Shown here: positions 1-6,700 of the stretch, piece after piece
How the letters are laid out: each line of letters opens with the position of its first letter
Numbering within the stretch: position 1 is the stretch's first letter
Assembly (NCBI GenBank): GCA_023430975.1
Contig: JAEYYB010000006.1
Coordinates: 1 to 18,360, forward strand
Reading direction: 5' to 3'
DNA from: Bacillota bacterium
Lineage (GTDB): Bacteria > Bacillota > Clostridia > Acetivibrionales > DSM-2933
DNA length: 18,360 nt
Program-made: the position numbers and the translations under genes
Notes under the pieces: model-generated
Seen by the model: the letters and a program-made list of their open reading frames with translations, nothing else
Database searches by the model: none
Told to the model about the DNA's origin: nothing

Positions 1-110
1 ATATTCGCAAGTATCAAAACAAAGAAGAAACCGTACGCTACAAACCTAGTGTGTAGAAGGGTTCTAGTATTCGCATTATCAAATATGTTGGTTTATTATG
101 GGGTTAACTT
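1..110. other. Left-edge segment of unknown origin beyond the ALDH truncation
   Basis: No coding potential is visible in these 110 bases. Aldehyde dehydrogenase homology stops abruptly near 111-120, so this stretch is probably foreign sequence joined to the gene. It contains two copies of a short motif, TATTCGCA..TATCAAA, at 2-18 and 68-83. The motif resembles the sequence at 1145-1163 next to the IS66 remnant, so it may be a degraded element end. That reading is inference; the junction itself is seen only through the loss of protein homology. Confidence 0.4.
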
Positions 111-785
111 TTAACTCTTGAGTATATTTATATCCTTGTCAATAATACATGGGCTTTTACCTCCCAATTCAAGTGTAACTGGGGTTAAATTTCTAGATGC
201 CGACTCCATAACAATTTTTCCCACATTTGTACTTCCGGTATAAAAAATATAATCAAACTTCTGAGACAGTAACTGCTGTGCCGTCTCAACCCCACCTTCG
301 ATACAAGTAACATACTCACTCCTAAATGTACTGTTAATAATCTTTGCTATTATTCTGGATACATTTGGTGATAGCTCGGAAGGTTTAACAACAACGCAAT
401 TTCCAGCTGCTATTGCCCCAACCATTGGAACCAAAGTCAGTTGTATAGGGAAATTCCATGTGCCTATTACCAATACTGTTCCGTAAGGTTCCGGAATAAC
501 CCAACTTGAGCCTCCCAGAAATATCAAAGGTGTTTTTACTTTTCGAGGTTTTGAAAGACTTTTTATACTTTTTATCATGTAGTCAATTTCATTAAGAACA
601 AACCCGACCTCTGTTGTATACCCATCGAATGAACATTTTCCCAGATCAGCCTTAAGGGCTTGGTAGATATCAGATTCATACTTGATCATTAACTGTTTAA
701 ACTTCTGTAATTGAGATATTCTTTCCTTAACGTCCTTTGTTGCTCCTCTTTCAAAATACTTCCTTTGAGTTTCTGATATAACCAT
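111..785 (-). pseudogene. Aldehyde dehydrogenase, N-terminal fragment (3' truncated)
   Basis: About 224 residues match the N-terminal half of class-3-type (fatty/aromatic aldehyde) NAD(P)-dependent aldehyde dehydrogenases, which oxidise aldehydes to acids and are usually about 450-460 residues. Numbering from the preferred start, visible motifs are GTWNFP with the oxyanion Asn (~111), VVVKPSE with the cofactor-binding Lys (~134), TGSTNVGK of the nucleotide-binding turn (~183) and LELGGKSP with the general-base Glu (~206). The frame stops at DINILKS, well before the GQTC motif that carries the catalytic cysteine, so the product cannot be catalytic. I chose the ATG at 785 because a GGAGGA lies at 796-801 and the family begins near this Met. 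An in-frame GTG at 809 has no ribosome binding site. A promoter lies just upstream (851-879). The loss of the 3' half looks like a rearrangement at about 110, not a point mutation, because no continuation is seen in other frames. Confidence 0.85.
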
Positions 786-850
786 AATAATTCGTTCCTC
801 CATGCTCACAATTAATTTGCACAGGCTTTAATCTAGGAATTTGTTTTTTT

Positions 851-879
851 ATTATACTCGGAATTATTTATATTTTCAA
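851..879 (-). promoter_or_regulatory. Sigma-A-type promoter for the ALDH fragment
   Basis: On the minus strand TTGAAA (874-879) is followed after exactly 17 bases by TATAAT (851-856), a near-consensus vegetative promoter. Transcription would begin near 844, about 60 bases before the ALDH start at 785. It lies in the short gap between the upstream fragment (ending at 895) and the ALDH gene, so the ALDH was an independent transcription unit. Confidence 0.7.
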
Positions 880-894
880 TTATTACACAGTATA

Positions 895-1095
895 TTATTG
901 TTCTTTTTTCAGCATTCTAAAAACTTTAGTTAGAATTGTTAATTCCAAATCTTTTGCATCATTATTTAAAATTTCTTTCTGTTGGTCTGTGTATTTATCG
1001 TAGTCTTCCCATAACTTAGGATCATTTGTATGAAGTATTACTGTTATTCTTTCTATCCAGGTATCCCCTTTTGCAAATGCAATATTAAAGCCCAT
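895..1095 (-). CDS. Hypothetical protein, probably a C-terminal fragment
   Basis: A 66-residue frame from the ATG at 1095, charged and lysine/aspartate-rich towards the end (closing FRMLKKEQ), with no signal peptide or membrane segment. I do not recognise the family. The frame stays open upstream of that ATG to 1143, reading a glycine-rich stretch (TIDGGGGLGTDEM). The only GGAGG lies about 16 bases from the ATG, too far to be convincing. The stop that closes the frame (1144-1146) sits right beside the IS66-like terminal repeat at 1150. The simplest reading is that an IS66-type insertion or deletion removed the 5' end of a longer gene. It could instead be a short intact gene starting at 1095. 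Confidence 0.45.
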   Translation of the reverse strand: MGFNIAFAKGDTWIERITVILHTNDPKLWEDYDKYTDQQKEILNNDAKDLELTILTKVFRMLKKEQ

Positions 1096-1144
1096 CTCAT
1101 CAGTACCTAACCCTCCGCCTCCGTCAATAGTTCCTATTAGGGTT

Positions 1145-1170
1145 TATTCGTAAGCGTCAAAACGATAGTG
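1145..1170. repeat. Candidate terminal repeat of the IS66-family remnant
   Basis: GTAAGCGTCAAAAC begins at 1150. IS66-family ends typically start with GTAAGCG, and this copy lies just outside the 3' end of the transposase fragment and its terminator, where an element end is expected. The partner end is not in the window, so no inverted-repeat pair or 8-bp target duplication can be shown. A related sequence (TATTCGCAAGTATCAAAAC) is at 2-20, in the same orientation. Confidence 0.55.
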
Positions 1171-1183
1171 TATTGACATTAAT

Positions 1184-1216
1184 AAAATAGAGCCCAGTTT
1201 ATTCAGGCTCTATTTT
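1184..1216 (-). terminator. Intrinsic terminator of the IS66 transposase fragment
   Basis: A perfect 11-bp stem, AAAATAGAGCC (1184-1194) with GGCTCTATTTT (1206-1216), is separated by an 11-base loop. It begins at the stop codon of the transposase fragment (1215-1217). On the minus strand the 3' arm ends in TTTT followed by an AT-rich tail, as expected for a rho-independent terminator. Because the tracts are symmetrical it may also act on the plus strand. Confidence 0.7.
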
Positions 1217-1505
1217 AAATATTATTTTTCTTGGATTTGCATGTTTCAGGTATCTTATCAGACCACGGCAGCAAATCCTGCAAGAAATCCCTACTTGTTC
1301 CCATGTAATGTTTAGGAATGGCTTCAAAAACATATACAAGATATTCATATGGTTTTAATCCATTGGCTTTTGCCGTTTCAGTAATGCTATATATTATTGC
1401 ACTAGCTTTTGCTCCGTTAGGAGTATTGCAGAACTCCCAGTTTTTCCTTCCAGTCGCAAAAATTCGGATAGACCTTTCCACAGCGTTATTGTCGTTATGA
1501 TAATA
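1215..1505 (-). pseudogene. IS66-family transposase, C-terminal fragment
   Basis: The frame encodes the conserved C-terminal end of IS66 DDE transposases: DNNAVERSIR (with the DNN.AERSI signature including the catalytic Glu region), GRKNWEFCNTPNGAKASAIIYSITETAKANGL, and the terminal DLLPWSDKIPE. Full-length family members are about 500 residues; only about the last 97 remain. An apparent GTG start at 1481 is inside the conserved block and is not a real start. The frame continues upstream through YYHNDNN and is lost to stops at 1521-1526. Homology ends at about 1500, immediately before a palindrome (1505-1534) and the tail of the recombinase element, suggesting the IS was cut by arrival of that element or by deletion. 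The accessory IS66 genes (TnpA/TnpB type) are absent. (Residues given here are split by the description; the run shown spans 1380-1470.). Confidence 0.85.
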
Positions 1506-1534
1506 TTTGCATAATGATAATTATCACAGCAAAT
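1505..1534. repeat. Imperfect palindrome beside the recombinase gene
   Basis: ATTTGC (1505-1510) and GCAAAT (1529-1534) flank a perfect 12-base palindrome TGATAATTATCA (1515-1526). A further pair, CATAATG (1510-1516) and CATTATG (1536-1542), overlaps it. The site lies 70-100 bases past the stop of the tyrosine recombinase and exactly where IS66 homology is lost. That is where the end or crossover site of a recombinase-mobilised element would be expected. Function is inferred; only the symmetry is seen. Confidence 0.45.
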
Positions 1535-1602
1535 ACATTATGTCAGCAGCTGCATAGATGTCTTGTTTTATCAGCTATTTTACTTTTAAAACTTTGCATA
1601 AC

Positions 1603-2616
1603 TCATTTGATTGAGTTTAGAAACTCAATAAGGTCTCCGTCGTTATCCCAAGATTTCATCTCTACAGTCACCAAATTTTCAGCTTTCTTCAATGCTTTGC
1701 GTTTTTCCTCAACATTCGTTTTTGCATAAATATCTGTGGTACTAATATCAACATGTCCTAGAAAATCACGAATACTGACTAAGTCTACTCCCGCTTGGAT
1801 TAAATGCATGCTTTTTGTATGACGCATAATATGCGGAGTGATACTTACCGGAATATTCGGATCCTTTTCGTGGGCAATTGCAGCGTATTTTTGCAAGACA
1901 TAAGTAATGCCTTCGCGTGTGAATTTATGATTGAATTTATTCCTGAACATCGGTAAACATTGGTTTCCAGGAAAGTCCAAACGGAATTCGTGCATATATT
2001 TTTCAAGAATATCACGTGTATTCATGGTAATTGGTATTGTCCGGTGCTTGTTTCCCTTACCTGTCACATCAATTGTTGGATTTGTGCTCAGACTGACATC
2101 CCCTGCTTTCAAATCTATTAGCTCCTGCACCCTGGCACCGCTATCATACAGTACACTCATCATAGCTAGATCACGACGACCCTGGCGAGTTGAGGTATCA
2201 ATACAGGATAACAGTTTCTTCGTTGAATCTACCGAAAGGTATGATATAACCGGACGGGGAGATTTCTTTATCCTTATGGAAGAAATCTGTTGCATTTGAA
2301 ATAACAGTTCAGGATTCTCTGTAGATACATATTTAAAATAGCTTTCCAACGCTGCAAGTCTCTGGTTTCTTGTTGCTATGCTGCAGGCACGCGTGTTTTC
2401 CAGCCATGATAGAAACTCAAGTATGAACTTTCTGTCAATATATTTCAATGTAATGCGGTCAATGCTGATTCCCCTTTCATCGGTGACATATTTTAAAAAT
2501 AATTTGAAACAGTCGCGGTATGATTTTATTGTATTTTTACTTGTATTACGCTGCCTTGGTAGATAATCTGTGAAAAAAGATGATAAATACATAGCAAAAT
2601 CAGTTGTTTTCATCAT
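1603..2616 (-). CDS. Tyrosine recombinase/integrase (RIT-like element, third recombinase type)
   Basis: A protein of 337 residues, full length for the family. The N-terminal SAM-like core-binding domain (~1-105) contains the typical TIKSYRDCFKLFLKY and RNQRLAALESYFKY blocks. The catalytic domain (~125-310) shows the Arg in ARVQELIDL, the Lys hairpin around VTGKGNKHR, HIMRH (H-x-x-R), the LGH motif and the nucleophile Tyr in TTDIYAKT. These enzymes cut and rejoin DNA through a covalent phosphotyrosine. I chose the ATG at 2616 (or 2613) because GGAGG lies just upstream (spacing 3 or 6 bases). Sequence 5' of this in the same frame is only the shadow of another recombinase that ends at 2600, giving a 17-base overlap typical of translationally coupled recombinase arrays. 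The sequence style matches the third member of recombinase trios (RIT elements), known for coupled, overlapping recombinase genes. All catalytic residues are present, so it may be active, though its partners are lost. Confidence 0.88.
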   Translation of the reverse strand: MMKTTDFAMYLSSFFTDYLPRQRNTSKNTIKSYRDCFKLFLKYVTDERGISIDRITLKYIDRKFILEFLSWLENTRACSIATRNQRLAALESYFKYVSTENPELLFQMQQISSIRIKKSPRPVISYLSVDSTKKLLSCIDTSTRQGRRDLAMMSVLYDSGARVQELIDLKAGDVSLSTNPTIDVTGKGNKHRTIPITMNTRDILEKYMHEFRLDFPGNQCLPMFRNKFNHKFTREGITYVLQKYAAIAHEKDPNIPVSITPHIMRHTKSMHLIQAGVDLVSIRDFLGHVDISTTDIYAKTNVEEKRKALKKAENLVTVEMKSWDNDGDLIEFLNSIK

Positions 2617-2905
2617 CAACCTCCATATATGAAGTCGGCACAATATCCCCGAATGCTTCCTTGATTTTGTTTCGAATATCTGGATACACTTCCATGGTAA
2701 TCTGAAGATAATATCCCAACGCATCCATATCGCTATGCCCAACATAAAACTGTAGGACAGGGAGCCATGCATTGATATCAGCATTATCATGAATCCATTT
2801 TTCAAGCCTATGAACAATAAAAGTAAACCTAAAATCATGTACTCGTGGCCCTTTTCCCTTGCCGCCATGCTGTATTTCAGCTTTAATGAGTAAGTTCCTT
2901 ATGCA
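2600..2905 (-). pseudogene. Second tyrosine recombinase, C-terminal fragment
   Basis: Reading towards the stop at 2600-2602, about 101 residues match the end of a tyrosine recombinase: HGGKGKGPR, then VHDFRFTFIVHRL (the H-x-x-R motif), LPVLQFYVGHSDM (Gly-His motif) and GYYLQIT with the candidate nucleophile Tyr. The RHTF block common in relatives reads RFTF here, so one of the usual His residues is Phe. The N-terminal ~200 residues are missing; the frame is closed by a stop at 2906-2908 with no start and no ribosome binding site. Its 3' end overlaps the following recombinase start. This order and overlap resemble the second and third recombinases of RIT elements. The first recombinase is absent, so the element is a remnant. 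Confidence 0.8.
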
Positions 2906-3123
2906 CTAAATAGCAATTCATTTTGGTCGAAGGTTATGAGATGAATTTAGCAAAGTTTTTTCTTTTTGGAAACATAAAAATTAACTAGCACATCGGGTGT
3001 TAAAGGGCCGACATCTAAGATTAATACACTGGTTACTCATTATCAAGAAGTTGAATATTTTCTTGGCTTTTTTAATGCAACAAAGAAGTGTTGACGTAAG
3101 GTGATGAATGTGATAAGATAACA

Positions 3124-3143
3124 TTGTAACTATAAAGTTACAA
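3124..3143. repeat. Perfect inverted repeat TTGTAACT-4-AGTTACAA
   Basis: The two 8-base arms (3124-3131 and 3136-3143) pair perfectly around ATAA. There is no T-run after it, so it is not a convincing terminator. The size and symmetry would suit an operator for a dimeric regulator, but no gene is adjacent. The role is unknown. Confidence 0.4.
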
Positions 3144-3403
3144 GCAGTGTTACTGTTGATCGCTGAATGTCGCTATATAAAAATAGTATAACATAATAGG
3201 AAAATAATTGATTTATTCAAAAAGAATAAATGTATATAGTATATTGAGAAAAATATAGGTATTAAATTATTAATGGGAGGAGAAATATATTAAAGTTTTG
3301 TAATATGGACTTAAGCATGGATTTTTATATAATAAAATTGCCACCAATGTAATAATGTGTATAAAAATCAGCATAATTCATAACTTTTAAAAACTATAAA
3401 TAA

Positions 3404-3428
3404 ACCCAAATTATTACTTGATTTGGGT
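3404..3428 (-). terminator. Hairpin, possible minus-strand terminator
   Basis: ACCCAAAT (3404-3411) pairs with ATTTGGGT (3421-3428) around a 9-base loop. On the minus strand the stem is followed by TTTATTTATAGTTTTT, a T-rich tail. On the plus strand its 3' arm overlaps the -35 region of the candidate promoter at 3418-3446, so it could instead modulate that promoter. No minus-strand gene ends here now. Stability is modest. Confidence 0.35.
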
Positions 3429-3446
3429 AAAATTCTATAATATAAT
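3418..3446 (+). promoter_or_regulatory. Candidate promoter for the giant toxin gene
   Basis: TTGATT (3418-3423) and a perfect TATAAT (3441-3446) are separated by 17 bases. This is the best sigma-A-type match upstream of the gene. It would give a start near 3453 and an untranslated leader of about 295 nt. A second TATAAT at 3644-3649 has no acceptable -35 at 16-18 bases (TTGAGT is only 11 bases away). The leader shows no riboswitch I recognise. Confidence 0.5.
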
Positions 3447-3735
3447 TATCCCTGAATTAATTTTTGAATGTGTATGAGTGTAACATTATAAAAACATTAC
3501 AGCCATTTGATGAATTAGTTAATTTCTACATAAGCCGATTTTTGGTAATGACTTTTTCAGGCTAATAACTCAATACCATAAGTTTTCGATGTATTTTTCG
3601 CAGATGTCTACATTAAAGCATATGCATTGAGTCGTCAATACCATATAATAATGCCTATTCAGAATATCTCATTTTATCAGAAACTGTATTTAAATAGATA
3701 GGATACGTATGATCTCTTTGCTTTACCATATATTG

Positions 3736-3742
3736 AAAGGAG
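3736..3742 (+). promoter_or_regulatory. Ribosome binding site fixing the start of the giant gene
   Basis: AAAGGAG ends seven bases before the ATG at 3750 (AAAGGAGAG within TTGAAAGGAGAGATAAA). The protein it starts opens with a charged then hydrophobic stretch typical of a Gram-positive signal peptide. Both points support 3750 as the true start. Confidence 0.85.
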
Positions 3743-3749
3743 AGATAAA

Positions 3750-6700
3750 ATGAATACCAGAAATAAGATGATTTCTTTTTTGATGATATTTGTTATGACG
3801 GTGCAATTATTTTTTAGCTGGAGTAGTGCCTTTAGCATATCCGACAATTCTTCGAAACCGGCGAAAATAAATTCTGCAAACTCGGACAGCAAATCATTAT
3901 CACAGGTGGAAAATATTTATAGTAATGATAAGTCCAACGCTTCATCCACTGTATATGCAACGGAAACAGCAGGGACAACGCCGATAGCAATACCAACACA
4001 GATCAGGGAAGAAGTGCTGCCGGGTGCTGTGTTGCCCGATTCTACAAAGCCGAAAGATGATGGATCAGGCGATCCAAAAGTTGATACTGAAAAAAATAAA
4101 AAAAGAATTATTGTTAAGTATAAAAATATAGATAACATTGAATCTGTAAAGAATTCGGTAAAAAAAGATGCAAAATTGACAAGGCTTGACCTTAAAAGGG
4201 ATTTGAAATCGGCTAAAATGCAGGTATATGAATTAAACGCCGCTGAATTCGGTAAAAATCTTTTAGATAAGTTTAAAGCCAGCAAGGATGTCGAATATGT
4301 GCAGGAAGACTTGCAGGTAAGCCTGTATGATGTTCCAGGTGATACGAGGTTTCCTGAGCAGTGGGGGCTTGACAACTCCGGGCAGACAATAAATGGACAT
4401 GCCGGGGTAAGCGGAGTGGACATAAGTGCCTTAGACGCATGGGACAAAACAAAAGGAAGCACTGGTGTTGTAGTGGGAGTGCTTGATACAGGTATAGATA
4501 TCGACCATGAGGACTTAAGGGACAACATTTATACCAATACAGGTGAAATACCCAGCAACGGGATTGACGACGATAACAACGGGTATATAGACGATGTTAA
4601 CGGATGGGATTTTGTGGGTGGTAATAACACGGTATTCGATTCACCGGTATCAGATTTGCACGGCACACATGTAAGTGGAATAATAAGTGCCAAGGATAAT
4701 GACAAAGGCATTCGAGGAGCCGCACCGGGTGTAAAAATAATGCCGTTAAAGTGTATTAACGGGAATTACGGTTATACTTCGGATATTATAGAGGCAATAG
4801 AATACTGCAAAATAATGGGAATAAAGATTATGAATTGTAGTTGGGGAGGGCTGGAAGAAAATAGGGCTTTGTACGACGCGATGGAAAACAGCCAGATCCT
4901 TTATATATGTGCTGCAGGCAATATGAGCTCCAATGTCTCACAAACGCCTGTATACCCTGCTTGCTTCAATATTCCCAATATAATATCCGTTGCAGCAATC
5001 CAGAATAACGGAAACCTTGCTTCCTATTCAAATTATGGAAATGCTATAGATGTTGCTGCACCGGGCTCGGACATATTAAGTACAACACCAGGTGACAGTT
5101 ACGGCATGATGAGCGGGACTTCGATGGCAGTTCCATTTATTACAGGTACAGCAGCACTCATTAAAAGCTATGACGCTGACCTGTCCATTGATGAAATAGT
5201 ACAAAGGATAAAAAATAACGTTGTTAAATCCAGCAAATTAGTTGGAAAAGTTAGTACTGAAGGATGGGTTGATGCTAATGCAGCAATCATTGACAAAGCT
5301 TCTGAGCCAAGTGTGACTCCTGTGGCTACACCAACGTCGACATCAACATCAACAGCACCAGCAAATGTGCCTACACCGATAATTTTAAGCGATGACCCCA
5401 ATGTAGATATTGATAAAGGGTCTCTTGACAATTCCCTGCAGAAAAATGGCAAGACTTTAAAGCCTCTTACCGCCGGAGAAAACTCACCGGGATCATCGGA
5501 GCAAAAAGAGTATTTACCGGTAGATAACGGGCAGGACGGTATAAAGGACGGTATTGAGTCGCAACATATTTTGCCGTTTAGTTATGTTGATGAAATAGAG
5601 CCCAATAACACTTCGTCTACCGGTATGTCCATAGGAAGCTGTTCCGTATTCGGTAATATTGAAAGCACCGCTGATACCGATTGGTATGTAATAAATCTTG
5701 ATGCAAATGCACAATACAGGATCAAGCTTGCAGGTATTTCTGAGGGGAATGATTATGATCTTTATGTTTATAATTCTAATCTTGAACAGGTAGCATCATC
5801 TAGATACGGAAGTAATTTTGATGAAAATATTACTCTAGATACAACGACAGCGGGATTATATTATATAAATGTATATGTGTATGCATTTAACCCTACAGGC
5901 GATCACAGCTACCAGCTTATGGTATATCCCAGCAGTAATGCACCTGATTCTTACGAACCAAATGACAGCGGTACAACTGCAAAGAAAATCAATAGCAATA
6001 CTACCATAAATGCTACTTTAAGTACAGCTATAGATGATGACTGGTACGTATTGGATGTTCCACAAGCGGGTAAAATTACGGTTACTTTAAAGAATATCCC
6101 TGACGGTTGCGATTATGATATATCAGTCTTTAACGCTAACTCTTTTACTGATCTTGTAGGAGGATCATATAAATCAAGTAACCAGTCAGAAAAAGCAAAT
6201 GTATTGATCACCAGCCCTGGACAGTATTATATCAAGGTTTACTCATATTACGGATATAGTGCATCATCTAGTTATGAACTAAAAGCTGTTATTTCGACTC
6301 CTGATATTTATGAGAATAACGATTACATATATGAAATGACAAATATAAATATGAACAATTCGATTTTAGCAACTATTGATAATGAGGATGATGTGGATCT
6401 GTATAGATTCTCAATTATTGAAACGGACACATATAAGTTCGAATTGCAAAACATTCCGGAAGGACGGGATTACAATTTATACGTTTATGATATATATGAG
6501 AATTTATATGCGGCATCATTATTTGGAGGCAATGTGGATGCAATAATAAATATTGATCTGGACCCAGGTGAGTATTTTATGAAGGTTGTCTCAGTAAGTG
6601 GATGCTCAGATGCTTTGAGCTACCGCCTGTCATATTATAGAGACGCTGATTTTAATGTGTCTGTTCCATATATAAGTGCCAATGCAGGGGATATAATTGA

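Larger units (their letters stand above)
2906..3749. other. Gene-free AT-rich region between the element remnant and the giant gene
   Basis: No reading frame in these ~840 bases looks like a real gene. A 37-codon open stretch on the plus strand (~2973-3083) and a similar one on the minus strand (~2955-3045) lack starts and recognisable homology. Visible non-coding structure is listed separately: hairpins at 3124-3143, 3212-3230 and 3404-3428, a Shine-Dalgarno-like GGGAGGAG at 3275-3282 with no gene behind it, a promoter at 3418-3446, and a short direct repeat (TCAATACCATA) at 3570-3580 and 3635-3645. I recognise no riboswitch, tRNA or small RNA family here. Confidence 0.6.

Noticed and set aside
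1931..2299. 122-codon plus-strand frame
   Set aside because: It lies entirely antisense to the catalytic domain of the intact recombinase and has no recognisable homology or ribosome binding site.
2617..2868. N-terminal 84-residue extension of the intact recombinase in the same frame (ATG at 2868)
   Set aside because: The same DNA in another frame encodes the conserved end of a second tyrosine recombinase, and a GGAGG sits directly before the ATG at 2616. The extension shows no recombinase homology.
2973..3083. Short open stretch on the plus strand reading GVKGPTSKINTLVTHYQEV and a matching one on the minus strand
   Set aside because: No start codon with a ribosome binding site, under 40 codons, and no family recognised. 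A decayed transposase end is possible but cannot be supported.
3628..3649. TTGAGT...TATAAT as a promoter close to the giant gene
   Set aside because: The spacing is only 11 bases, well short of the 16-18 needed.
3450..3740. Riboswitch or structured RNA leader
   Set aside because: I looked for hallmark c-di-GMP, T-box, SAM and similar elements and saw none; only weak AT-rich pairings are present.
3677..3892. 71-codon minus-strand frame across the start of the giant gene
   Set aside because: It overlaps the ribosome binding site and signal peptide of the giant gene and has no homology; its hydrophobicity mirrors the antisense of the signal peptide.
3917..4528. 203-codon minus-strand frame inside the giant gene
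   Set aside because: Antisense to the propeptide and protease region; low-complexity Ser/Pro/Leu composition typical of a shadow frame.
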